From Lysobacterales bacterium (GTDB lineage: Bacteria; Pseudomonadota; Gammaproteobacteria; Xanthomonadales; Marinicellaceae): a stretch of DNA of 5,066 nt. The notes under the pieces were generated by a model. It saw only the letters and a list, made by a program, of their open reading frames with translations. It was not told the origin of the DNA and did not search any database. Position numbers and translations under genes: made by a program. The stretch lies in assembly GCA_015494035.1 (NCBI GenBank), contig WGBZ01000072.1, positions 1 to 5,066 of the forward strand. Direction: 5' to 3'. Shown here piece by piece: positions 1-5,066 of the stretch. Position 1 is the first letter of the stretch. Each line of letters starts with the position of its first letter.

Positions 1-333
1 CTCTGGTGTTGTGCGGGCGTTCCATTGGGGAACGATCACCAGGGCCAGTGCGGCAAAGGCCATGCCTGCCACCAGCCAGCGGGCCGGTTGCCACCGCGCC
101 TGTTTCGGTGTTTGGGCGGTTTTTAGCCCTTCGCCAATGGCCTGACTCCACGGCTGCAGGGCATTGGCCAGTTGCAGTGACTGGCAAGCCAGCCGGTCTT
201 CGGCCAGTTTTTCCGCCAGTGCAATGCGGGTATCCGAAGCTTCAGAAGCGCCGAACAGTTCGTTCAATGAGGCGTTCTGTTGCTGTGCCTGTTGCTGAAA
301 CAAGGCTGAAAGGGTTTGCTGGTTCAGTTTCAT
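1..333 (-). CDS. Putative anti-sigma factor / single-pass membrane protein (C-terminus cut by window edge)
   Basis: This reading frame is open from an ATG at 333 to the window edge, giving 111 residues (MKLNQQTLSALFQQQAQQQN...). Residues 1-80 are hydrophilic, Gln- and Leu-rich and probably helical. Residues 86-102 (WLVAGMAFAALALVIVP) form one clear membrane helix, so the start of the protein should be cytoplasmic and the missing part periplasmic. It lies 42 bases downstream of the ECF sigma gene on the same strand, the usual place and topology of an anti-sigma factor. No zinc-binding HxxxCxxC motif of the ZAS type is visible and I recognise no named family. The ribosome site is weak (AGG in ACAGGCAACAGC before the ATG). 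The gene is real on frame, spacing and membrane helix; the anti-sigma role is inferred from context and could be wrong. Confidence 0.72.
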   Translation of the reverse strand, partial: MKLNQQTLSALFQQQAQQQNASLNELFGASEASDTRIALAEKLAEDRLACQSLQLANALQPWSQAIGEGLKTAQTPKQARWQPARWLVAGMAFAALALVIVPQWNARTTPE

Positions 334-375
334 GCTGTTGCCTGTTAAGTGAGTTTTTTCTTTATGGCTGCCAAT

Positions 376-924
376 TCAGTTGTCGTATTCAATGCCCAGT
401 TCCTTGAGCTTGGCCTTTAAGGCGGTAAAAGCCCGTTTGGACAGGTTTTCGGCCTTGTAAAATGACCAGCCGGTAATCTGGCTGATTTCCTTGATGGAAA
501 AACCCTGCAAACGCAGTTTGATGGCAGTGCGCCGGTTTTCGTTCAAGGTGTTGATGACGGCCATAACCTGCCGGATTTTTTCTTCGCTGAAAACCTGGGT
601 TTCCGGTGAAGCGGTGGCCGATTCCAGCTCGGCCCGGTAGCAATCCTCGTCGCCTTCATGGGGCAATTTGGTTTCGTTACTGTGACGCTGGTTTTTTCGG
701 GCCAGATCAACGATGACGTTAGCGGTCATTCTGTAAATATAAGACGGCGGGTTTTCAATATGTCGGTCATTTTTGAGCGTATTCCACAGGCGGATGCATA
801 CTTCCTGCTCCACATCATCGGCGGTGATGCCGGGAATGTTGGGCCGGTGCGCGGCCACCGCCCGCACGATCAGTGTTTTGTGTTCACAGAAAAGGCGTTC
901 AACCTGTTTTTTGCTTAAGCTCAT
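376..924 (-). CDS. RNA polymerase sigma factor, ECF (sigma-70 family)
   Basis: The 182-residue protein has the normal ECF length and two-domain plan. Region 2 spans about residues 8-80, with the core-binding signature DDVEQEVCIRLW at 36-47 and a YIYRMTANVIVDLARK stretch (62-77) matching regions 2.3-2.4. A variable acidic linker (85-112) follows. Region 4 (about 115-175) carries the helix-turn-helix GFSIKEISQITGWSFYKAENL. The protein should direct RNA polymerase core to a small regulon, which the sequence does not reveal. Its ATG overlaps the TGA of the ankyrin gene (ATGA at 924-921). A GGGGGAG lies only one base before the ATG, too close for ideal use, so translational coupling to the ankyrin gene is likely. 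The next gene downstream looks like its anti-sigma partner. The family is certain; the ECF group and target promoters are unknown. Confidence 0.93.
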   Translation of the reverse strand: MSLSKKQVERLFCEHKTLIVRAVAAHRPNIPGITADDVEQEVCIRLWNTLKNDRHIENPPSYIYRMTANVIVDLARKNQRHSNETKLPHEGDEDCYRAELESATASPETQVFSEEKIRQVMAVINTLNENRRTAIKLRLQGFSIKEISQITGWSFYKAENLSKRAFTALKAKLKELGIEYDN

Positions 925-2564
925 GCTCCCCCTGCCAGCAGGACTCCCCGTGCGTTGGCCAAGCCGTGGCGTTTGCAGCTGGCCAGTAGTTTTGGCATCA
1001 GCATGGGCAGCACCCCGGATGACGCTGGCAATTGTAGTATGGAATGCAAGAGGGTCGCAACGTGGCTGTCACGGGCTACGTACTGGCCGGTTTTATGCGC
1101 GCCACAGAGGATTTCCAGGGGTGTATGCCCGGTGCTGTCGGCCTGGGCAAGGTCCAGTTGCTGGCTGATCAGAAACTGGAAAGTGGCTTTGCCCGCTGGT
1201 AGGTTGTGTTGAGACTCACAGGCCAGGGCGGCGGTGTGCAGGGCCGAGCGTTTTAGCCCATCGCTGACGGTTAGGTCGGCACCATATTCCTGCAAGGCTA
1301 GCAGCTGATCTTCGCTCCATTGAGCCGCGGCCAGCAGGACCAGCGGCATATTCGCCGGGCCTTCGCTATTGGCCGGGGCCCCTTCTTTCAGCAACAAGCG
1401 GGTGATATCCCGTTGGCTGGCCAGAATAGCGGCCGATAACGCCGTGCTGCCATTGTCTGAACGGTGGTGGAAATCCGCCCCGCGTTGGAGTAAAAAGGCC
1501 ACCACGGCGCGCCGGCCGGCACCGGCAGCGCGGATCAGGGCGGTGCAACCCTGTTGATCCGTGGCGTTGATGTCCACGCCGGTGAGCAACAAGCGATTCA
1601 ACTTGCCCAGGTTGCCGCTGCGGGCGGCGGCGAACCAATCGGACAAACCATGGCTCATGCGGTTTTTCAGCGCCGCCACCGGGGGCGGCTGGCGCCGGGA
1701 ACCGGGGGGCTGAGACTCAGCCGGCGTGTTTTGAGGCTGATTCTCAGTAGAGGCTTGCTTGTCGGTGTCAGCTTCAACCTGTTCGGGACAGGCATGGGCC
1801 GGTTTCAGTGGCCGGTTTTCGGCTGGCTGGTTGTCAAACAGCGGCAGTTCTATCTGGCGCCGGTTATTGATGTGTTTCTCAATCAGCTCAAGGGCAGCGG
1901 GGTGTTTCTGCTTGGCCAGCAACCAGGCGCTGATGCGTTGTTGGTTGCGTCGTTCCGGGTCGGCGCCATTGCTGAGCAGCATCTTGATCACGGTGAGGTT
2001 GGGCTTTTTCTGCCGTACCGCACCCAGCAGGGCGGTGTCGCCCTGTTTGTCCTGGGTATTGGGATCAGCGCCGGCTTTCAGCAAGGCCCGCACCAGGCTG
2101 ACGTGATTGGCATCGGTGGCTTCCATCAATGCGGTGCGGCCGCTGTGGTCGCTCAGGTTGACATCGGCACCGCGGGCCAGCAGCCACTTGGTTTTTTTCA
2201 GGTGCCCCTGCAGGCAGGCCGTCAGCAGCGCGCTGCGTCCGTGTTTGTCCACGCAGTCCACCGAATCGCCAAAGCGTGACACACACAGTTCCAGCCCCTG
2301 GGGGTCGTCTTTCTTGTTTTGGCTGGCAGCCAGCAGGCAGGGCAGCTGCCGGGTGTTGTACTGGGCCAGCTGAGGGTGGTGTTGGTGCAGGTAACGGGCG
2401 ATGTCCCAGTGGCCATGGCGCAAGGCGATTTGCAGCAGGCTGTGACCGCGCTGATTGCACACCTCGGGGCTGGCGCCCAGACGTAGCAGGGCCTTGAGCT
2501 TGTCCAGCATCCCGCGCGCGCAGCAGTTCAGCAGTTCTTCCGTGAATGTGCTATTTTCGGTCAT
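921..2564 (-). CDS. Ankyrin-repeat protein, first gene of the sigma-factor operon
   Basis: Cytoplasmic-type protein of 547 residues without signal peptide or membrane helix. Two ankyrin blocks are visible. Block one, about residues 7-229, includes units such as GRSALLTACLQGHLKKTKWLLARGADVN and GRTALMEATDANHVSLVRALLKAGADPN. Block two, about 306-486, includes GCTALIRAAGAGRRAVVAFLLQRGADF. A Gln/Pro/Glu-rich, probably disordered linker (about 236-299) separates them, and a tail without clear repeats closes the protein. Ankyrin repeats bind other proteins; the partner is unknown. The frame is open to an ATG at 2642, but its first 17 codons (MDDFTPQDAVSRFSQRL) lie in the foldback element at 2591-2750, and its nearest purine-rich site is 14 bases away. 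The ATG at 2564 has AGGT eight bases upstream and lies wholly in native DNA, so I prefer it. The gene end overlaps the sigma gene start, so the protein may act in the same signalling pathway; that role is inferred. Confidence 0.9.
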   Translation of the reverse strand: MTENSTFTEELLNCCARGMLDKLKALLRLGASPEVCNQRGHSLLQIALRHGHWDIARYLHQHHPQLAQYNTRQLPCLLAASQNKKDDPQGLELCVSRFGDSVDCVDKHGRSALLTACLQGHLKKTKWLLARGADVNLSDHSGRTALMEATDANHVSLVRALLKAGADPNTQDKQGDTALLGAVRQKKPNLTVIKMLLSNGADPERRNQQRISAWLLAKQKHPAALELIEKHINNRRQIELPLFDNQPAENRPLKPAHACPEQVEADTDKQASTENQPQNTPAESQPPGSRRQPPPVAALKNRMSHGLSDWFAAARSGNLGKLNRLLLTGVDINATDQQGCTALIRAAGAGRRAVVAFLLQRGADFHHRSDNGSTALSAAILASQRDITRLLLKEGAPANSEGPANMPLVLLAAAQWSEDQLLALQEYGADLTVSDGLKRSALHTAALACESQHNLPAGKATFQFLISQQLDLAQADSTGHTPLEILCGAHKTGQYVARDSHVATLLHSILQLPASSGVLPMLMPKLLASCKRHGLANARGVLLAGGA

Positions 2565-2590
2565 TGCAGACAACCTGTGGAGTGCGCTAG

Positions 2591-2750
2591 AGAGCCTCTG
2601 ACTGAATCGTGACACGGCATCTTGCGGCGTAAAATCGTCCATTTCTGCGTTGCAAACCTTCTCAATAGCTTGCTATTGCGTGCGGTTTGCGCCTTGAACT
2701 GAACAATTTTTCACGACAATCTGCTCGCGCCAGATTCAATCAGAGGCTCC
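2591..2750. mobile_element. Foldback MITE-like element, subfamily A, copy 1
   Basis: This 160-bp non-coding element is flanked by CTAG at 2587-2590 and again at 2751-2754, which reads as a 4-bp target duplication. The ends are imperfect inverted repeats: AGAGCCTCTGACTGAATC on the left against the reverse complement GGAGCCTCTGATTGAATC of the right end. The centre forms a two-part hairpin. CAATAGC (2663-2669) pairs with GCTATTG (2672-2678) across a TT loop, and GCAAACC (2652-2658) pairs with GGTTTGC (2684-2690). The regions between also match loosely, so the whole element is one long imperfect palindrome. It encodes no transposase and must have been moved in trans. It lies in the 5' region of the ankyrin gene and holds the ATG at 2642. 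Confidence 0.85.
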
Positions 2751-2756
2751 CTAGCT

Positions 2757-2787
2757 ATATTATCCGCTTATGGGGATTAAAGAAACC
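2757..2787 (-). promoter_or_regulatory. Possible promoter of the ankyrin / sigma operon, next to the copy 1 insertion
   Basis: On the minus strand the sequence reads GCGGATAATATAGCTAG, giving a good -10 candidate (GATAAT, 2764-2759, or TAATAT, 2762-2757). The -35 side is weak: GGTTTC at 17 bases or TTTCTT for the TAATAT option. A better TTGACG lies at 2799-2794 but 29 bases from GATAAT, too far for sigma-70. If the foldback element and one CTAG are removed, this -10 would fall about 40 bases upstream of the ATG at 2564, a normal layout. With the element present, transcription would begin near its right edge and carry all of it in the leader. Confidence 0.35.
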
Positions 2788-2831
2788 TTAAAGCGTCAAC
2801 CAAGGTCACAGACGTGTGTGGAAGGGGTTAG

Positions 2832-2991
2832 GGAAGCTCGGATCGAATCGTGACACGGCATCTTGTGGCGTAAAATCTTCCATTTCTGCGTTGCAAACCT
2901 TCCCAATAGCTTGCTATTGTGTGCAGTTTGCGCCTTGAACTGAACAATTTTTCACAACAATCTGCTCGCGCCAGATTCAATCAGCGCTTCC
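2832..2991. mobile_element. Foldback MITE-like element, subfamily A, copy 2
   Basis: This is a 160-bp direct repeat of the element at 2591-2750, with six substitutions in the roughly 140-base interior and no indels. The ends differ from copy 1: GGAAGCTCGGATCGAATC on the left and GATTCAATCAGCGCTTCC on the right, inverted repeats of each other with a few mismatches. The left flank is TTAG (2828-2831). On the right TTAG recurs at 2993-2996 after one extra C, so the duplication can be read as TTA with element ends GGGAAGC/GCTTCCC. The central hairpin CAATAGC-TT-GCTATTG (2904-2919) is intact, and one pair of the outer stem is lost (AGTTTGC). The copy also holds an ATG at 2883, in the same place as copy 1, but its frame stops after 25 residues. 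Confidence 0.87.
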
Positions 2992-3047
2992 CTTAGGGAA
3001 GTTTTCGCTATCTGTTGCTTGCCACAGCCCCCTGACATTCACCCGTT

Positions 3048-3842
3048 TCACCCGTTTTCTTTATTCGGCGGGAATTCCTTGGCCCATTGCTGCGTAATTT
3101 TGTCTGGGTAGCCGCGCTGAAATTGCCGTGGCCACGGGTACATGGGCTGGCCGGTTTCGCGATGCCGGATTTCTTCCACCGGCCGAATCACCCGAGCGGG
3201 GTTGCCAGCAACCAGCGTGTGTGATGGCACGTTACGATTGACCACACTACCGGCCCCCACCAGTGCGTGTTCGCCGACGGTAATGCCAGGCAATATCACC
3301 GACAAGGTGGCAATGACAGCATAGTCCTGTAGAAAGGCCCCCTGGCAAATTTCGCTGGGGGGCATTGGGTCATTGGTCAGGATGACATAAGGAAAAACCC
3401 AGATGAAATGACCCAGTTTGGACTGTTTGCCAATGTGCACGTTGCTGTGCAGCCGGCAGAAATGGCCGAACTGGCAGTCGCCCTGAATATCGCACAGGGT
3501 GCCCAGGTGAAGGTTTTCGCCAGCCTGGGTGTTTTCGCGCACGGTCACATGGTGGCCGGTCTGCAAACCGGCTTCAAACCGCGAACCCAGGTAGAAAACG
3601 CTGTGCGACCGAATCAGGCTGTTGGCGCCAATTTCCAATGTCGGCTGTTTTTCCAGCCCGTTTGAGTAACCCAGTTCGCAGTAGCTTTCAACGCGCGTGT
3701 TATCACCCAGGTGGACGCCAGCGTGAACCTGGCTGAATGCGCTGACGTGGACGTTATGGCCCAAACAGGCATCGGGATGAACGCTGGCGGTTGGGTGTAT
3801 GCGGTTTTCCGGCACGGGAGACTCCCAGGTGGTTTGGGCCAT
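3048..3842 (-). CDS. Hexapeptide-repeat (left-handed beta-helix) acyltransferase
   Basis: The 264-residue protein consists mostly of hexapeptide repeats, about residues 15-205, starting ENRIHPTASVHPDACLGHNV and ending in the family signature LPGITVGEHALVGAGSVV, NRNVPSHTLVAGNPARVIR. A YVILTNDPMPPS stretch near 152-163 resembles the loop of nucleotide-sugar N-acetyltransferases (WlbB/FdtC type). The likely reaction is transfer of an acetyl or other acyl group from a CoA-type donor to a sugar, by a cytosolic trimer, in surface-polysaccharide synthesis; the substrate cannot be read. A 45-residue tail (MYPWPRQFQRGYPDK...) follows the helix. The frame extends to a TTG at 3881, but the ATG at 3842 has GGGGAG 11 bases upstream and the protein similarity starts after it, so I chose it. 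It is divergent from the exported-protein gene, and no other sugar genes lie in the window to define its pathway. Confidence 0.88.
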   Translation of the reverse strand: MAQTTWESPVPENRIHPTASVHPDACLGHNVHVSAFSQVHAGVHLGDNTRVESYCELGYSNGLEKQPTLEIGANSLIRSHSVFYLGSRFEAGLQTGHHVTVRENTQAGENLHLGTLCDIQGDCQFGHFCRLHSNVHIGKQSKLGHFIWVFPYVILTNDPMPPSEICQGAFLQDYAVIATLSVILPGITVGEHALVGAGSVVNRNVPSHTLVAGNPARVIRPVEEIRHRETGQPMYPWPRQFQRGYPDKITQQWAKEFPPNKENG

Positions 3843-3896
3843 TATCGCAAATTCTCCCCGGCGCTGGCCAGCTTCGTTCAAAGGCCCGTCCGCCGT

Positions 3897-3925
3897 TTGG
3901 TTTTGCCTTGCACTTGTTGCATAAT
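3897..3925 (+). promoter_or_regulatory. Sigma-70-type promoter of the exported-protein gene
   Basis: TTGGTT (3897-3902) and CATAAT (3920-3925) are separated by exactly 17 bases, a good match to a housekeeping promoter. Transcription should start near 3932-3933, leaving a leader of about 26 bases that contains the AGGAG ribosome site at 3947-3951. I found no comparable promoter for the divergent acyltransferase gene in this 116-base gap. Confidence 0.7.
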
Positions 3926-3940
3926 GGGGAATTATTCCCC
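3926..3940. promoter_or_regulatory. Perfect 15-bp palindrome at the predicted transcription start (operator candidate)
   Basis: GGGGAAT, a single T, then ATTCCCC form a perfect inverted repeat with 7-bp arms directly after the -10 box. The one-base centre is too tight for an RNA hairpin with full arms, so a site for a dimeric DNA-binding protein is more likely. Its place over the predicted start suits a repressor of the plus-strand gene. It does not match an operator I know, and the regulator is not in the window. Confidence 0.5.
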
Positions 3941-3958
3941 CTGTTTAGGAGCGTCACC

Positions 3959-4861
3959 ATGAAAAAAACCTTTGGCCTGATAAGTCTGTTGTTCCTCACT
4001 TGGCTGGGCATAGCCCAGGCCAGCGAGCGCTTGAAACCCTTTGTGCTGGCCTCGGTGCAAAAAGCCGACTATGCTCAGACCGTGGCCGACACCAAACAGA
4101 AGCTGACCGATGCCGGCTTCACCGTAGTGGGTGAATACGAACCTTTTGGCGACAACACGGTGATTGTGGTCACCAGCCCGGAAACCCTGAAAATTGCCGC
4201 AGCCTCCAAACGCGGTGGTTACGGCGCGCCGCAACGCATTGGCGTGGCCAAACATGGCGATGAGGTGGAAGTCAGTTTTGCCAATCCCGAGTATTTTCAG
4301 TATGCCTATCGCTTGAATGGCGACATGAAACCGGTGGCTGACCAGCTGAAAAACACCTTGGGTTTTGTCAAAACCTTTGGCTCCAAAGAAGGCATGACAG
4401 CGAAGAAGCTCAAGAAGTACCACTACATGTTTTCCATGCCGTATTTCGATGACCCGTACGAGTTCGATGAGTTCGACAGTTACGAACAAGCCGTGAGCGA
4501 GCTGGAAAAACGCCTGGCCAGGCCCGGTGATGCCATCAGCAAGGTGTACCGGATTGACATTCCCGGCAAGCAGCAAACAGTGTTCGGGGTGCAATTCAAA
4601 GCCACCAATGAAGACGAGGAAGACCTGGACGAACAGTTCCAGCTGGGCGTGGTGGATTTCGAACGGCCGAGTAAAATCGCCTATCTGCCGTATGAAATCA
4701 TGGTCAACGGCAATGAAGTGGAAGCGCCACACATGAAGTTTCGCATGGCCGTGCATTTTCCCGACTTGCCCATGACCGGCAAGCACGGCTTTACCAAACT
4801 GATGAGCGCACCTGGGGCCATTGACGATGCCCTGGAAGACTTGATTGAAGATGACCGTTAG
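3959..4861 (+). CDS. Exported (periplasmic) protein of unknown function, possibly DUF302-like at its N-terminus
   Basis: The 300-residue protein starts with a clear Sec signal peptide: MKK, a hydrophobic stretch to about residue 18, and an AQA site with cleavage likely after residue 21. No lipobox Cys is present, so the mature protein should be soluble in the periplasm. Residues 24-120 look like an alpha/beta domain (YAQTVADTKQKLTDAGFTVVGEYEP..., then VIVVTSPETLKIA) that loosely recalls DUF302. The rest is unrecognised and has acidic patches (163-173, 218-226) and several aromatic residues. The frame is open further upstream, but the ATG at 3959 has AGGAG seven bases before it and begins the signal peptide, so this start is firm. 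The gene has its own promoter with a palindrome over the start. Its TAG stop (4859-4861) lies in the TTAG that borders the next foldback element. Function is unknown. Confidence 0.9.
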   Translation: MKKTFGLISLLFLTWLGIAQASERLKPFVLASVQKADYAQTVADTKQKLTDAGFTVVGEYEPFGDNTVIVVTSPETLKIAAASKRGGYGAPQRIGVAKHGDEVEVSFANPEYFQYAYRLNGDMKPVADQLKNTLGFVKTFGSKEGMTAKKLKKYHYMFSMPYFDDPYEFDEFDSYEQAVSELEKRLARPGDAISKVYRIDIPGKQQTVFGVQFKATNEDEEDLDEQFQLGVVDFERPSKIAYLPYEIMVNGNEVEAPHMKFRMAVHFPDLPMTGKHGFTKLMSAPGAIDDALEDLIEDDR

Positions 4862-5019
4862 GGAAGCGCGGATCGAATCATGAACTCGCTTCTCACACCT
4901 GAAATGTCCGATAACCGCGTTGAAGCCCTTGCCAATAGCCCGCTATTGGCTGCGAACTTCGCCTTGTTCTTGAACATTTCCGGCATAAGCTGCTTCGTCC
5001 AGATTCAATCAGCGCTTCC
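4862..5019. mobile_element. Foldback MITE-like element, subfamily B, copy 3
   Basis: This 158-bp element lies immediately after the stop codon of the exported-protein gene. Its ends are GGAAGCGCGGATCGAATC and GATTCAATCAGCGCTTCC, inverted repeats of each other apart from two positions. It is flanked by TTAG (4858-4861) and TTGG (5020-5023), a probable 4-bp target duplication with one change. The interior differs strongly from the copies at 2591 and 2832, but the centre is kept: GCCAATAGC (4931-4939) pairs with GCTATTGGC (4942-4950), with GAAG/CTTC (4922-4925/4957-4960) outside. The arms again match across the whole length (CTGAAATGTCC against CCGGAAATGTTC on the opposite strand). No protein is encoded. 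It could end or stabilise the upstream transcript, but this is only inferred from its fold and position. Confidence 0.82.
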
Positions 5020-5023
5020 TTGG

Positions 5024-5066
5024 GGAAGCGCGGATCGAATCGTGAACTCGCTTCTCACGCCTGAAA
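5024..5066. mobile_element. Foldback MITE-like element, subfamily B, copy 4 (cut by window edge)
   Basis: The last 43 bases repeat the first 43 bases of the element at 4862-5019 with only two A-to-G differences (fifth base from the end of the GAATC block, CATG versus CGTG, and CACAC versus CACGC). It starts four bases after the previous copy ends, in the same orientation, so the two copies form a head-to-tail pair joined by TTGG. The rest lies outside the window. Confidence 0.8.

Larger units (their letters stand above)
2565..3047. other. Non-coding gap between acyltransferase and ankyrin operon
   Basis: These 483 bases separate the end of the acyltransferase gene from the preferred start of the ankyrin gene, both on the minus strand. 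They consist of two directly repeated foldback elements, a 77-base AT-richer spacer between them (about 2755-2831) with a possible leftward promoter, and 55 bases of unassigned sequence at 2993-3047. I see no RNA gene and no convincing small protein gene. No classical hairpin-plus-T-run terminator for the acyltransferase transcript is visible; the strongly folding repeat at 2832-2991 may block transcription, but that is a guess. Confidence 0.7.

Noticed and set aside
1554..2279. 241-residue plus-strand frame opposite the ankyrin gene
   Set aside because: The minus-strand frame shows unmistakable ankyrin repeats; the plus frame lacks a ribosome site and any known domain.
2806..2883. 25-residue minus-strand frame MEDFTPQDAVSRF... 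in foldback copy 2
   Set aside because: It matches the start of the copy 1 frame but ends in unrelated spacer and has no good ribosome site. It is a by-product of the repeat, not a gene.
2591..2991. CRISPR-like array suggested by repeats and spacer
   Set aside because: Only two 160-bp units with internal palindromes and flanking duplications; this is a transposable foldback element, not short repeats with regular spacers.
2987..3001. CTTCCC-TTA-GGGAAG hairpin followed by TTTT on the plus strand, resembling a terminator
   Set aside because: No plus-strand gene lies upstream, the loop is only three bases, and the left arm is simply the end of foldback copy 2.
3843..3881. TTG-started extension of the acyltransferase (13 extra residues)
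   Set aside because: TTG is a rare start with no ribosome site here, while the ATG at 3842 has GGGGAG upstream and precedes the family-like sequence directly.
3932..4786. 284-residue open frame on the minus strand opposite the exported-protein gene
   Set aside because: The opposite strand has a strong ribosome site, signal peptide and promoter. This antisense frame is His/Gly/Phe-rich without a recognisable domain and is a codon-bias shadow.

Overview
The window looks like chromosomal DNA of a Pseudomonadota species, most likely a gammaproteobacterium. This rests on moderately GC-rich protein-style codon use, a classical signal peptide, a TTGGTT-N17-CATAAT promoter and hexapeptide-transferase sequence typical of that phylum. 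A genus cannot be named from the sequence. There are no rRNA or tRNA genes and no CRISPR array.

Left part (1-2564, minus strand): a three-gene operon read right to left. It starts with a two-block ankyrin-repeat protein, which overlaps by ATGA an ECF-type sigma factor. After a 42-base gap comes a protein with about 85 cytoplasmic-type residues and one membrane helix, cut by the window edge. Its position and topology suggest an anti-sigma factor. The unusual member is the large ankyrin protein, translationally coupled to the sigma factor.

Middle (2565-3047): a 480-base non-coding gap holding two directly repeated 160-bp foldback elements (MITE-like), about 95% identical inside. The left copy sits between a possible promoter for the ankyrin operon and the probable original ATG. 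It supplies an in-frame upstream ATG that would add 26 residues.

Right part (3048-5066): a left-handed beta-helix acyltransferase (minus) is divergent from a 300-residue exported protein of unknown function (plus). The 116 bases between them hold a good sigma-70-type promoter for the exported protein and a perfect 15-bp palindrome around its predicted transcription start. The exported gene ends in TTAG, and a third foldback element (158 bp, a second sequence subfamily) begins at the next base. A fourth copy follows after only four bases and runs off the window.

The most noteworthy thing here is the foldback family. It has two interior subfamilies sharing terminal repeats and a central hairpin. 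Its flanks look like 4-bp YTAR-type target duplications, copies lie head-to-tail, and the outermost ten bases change together at both ends. The family appears to be reshaping gene boundaries: a 5' leader and start codon in one case, a 3' end in another.
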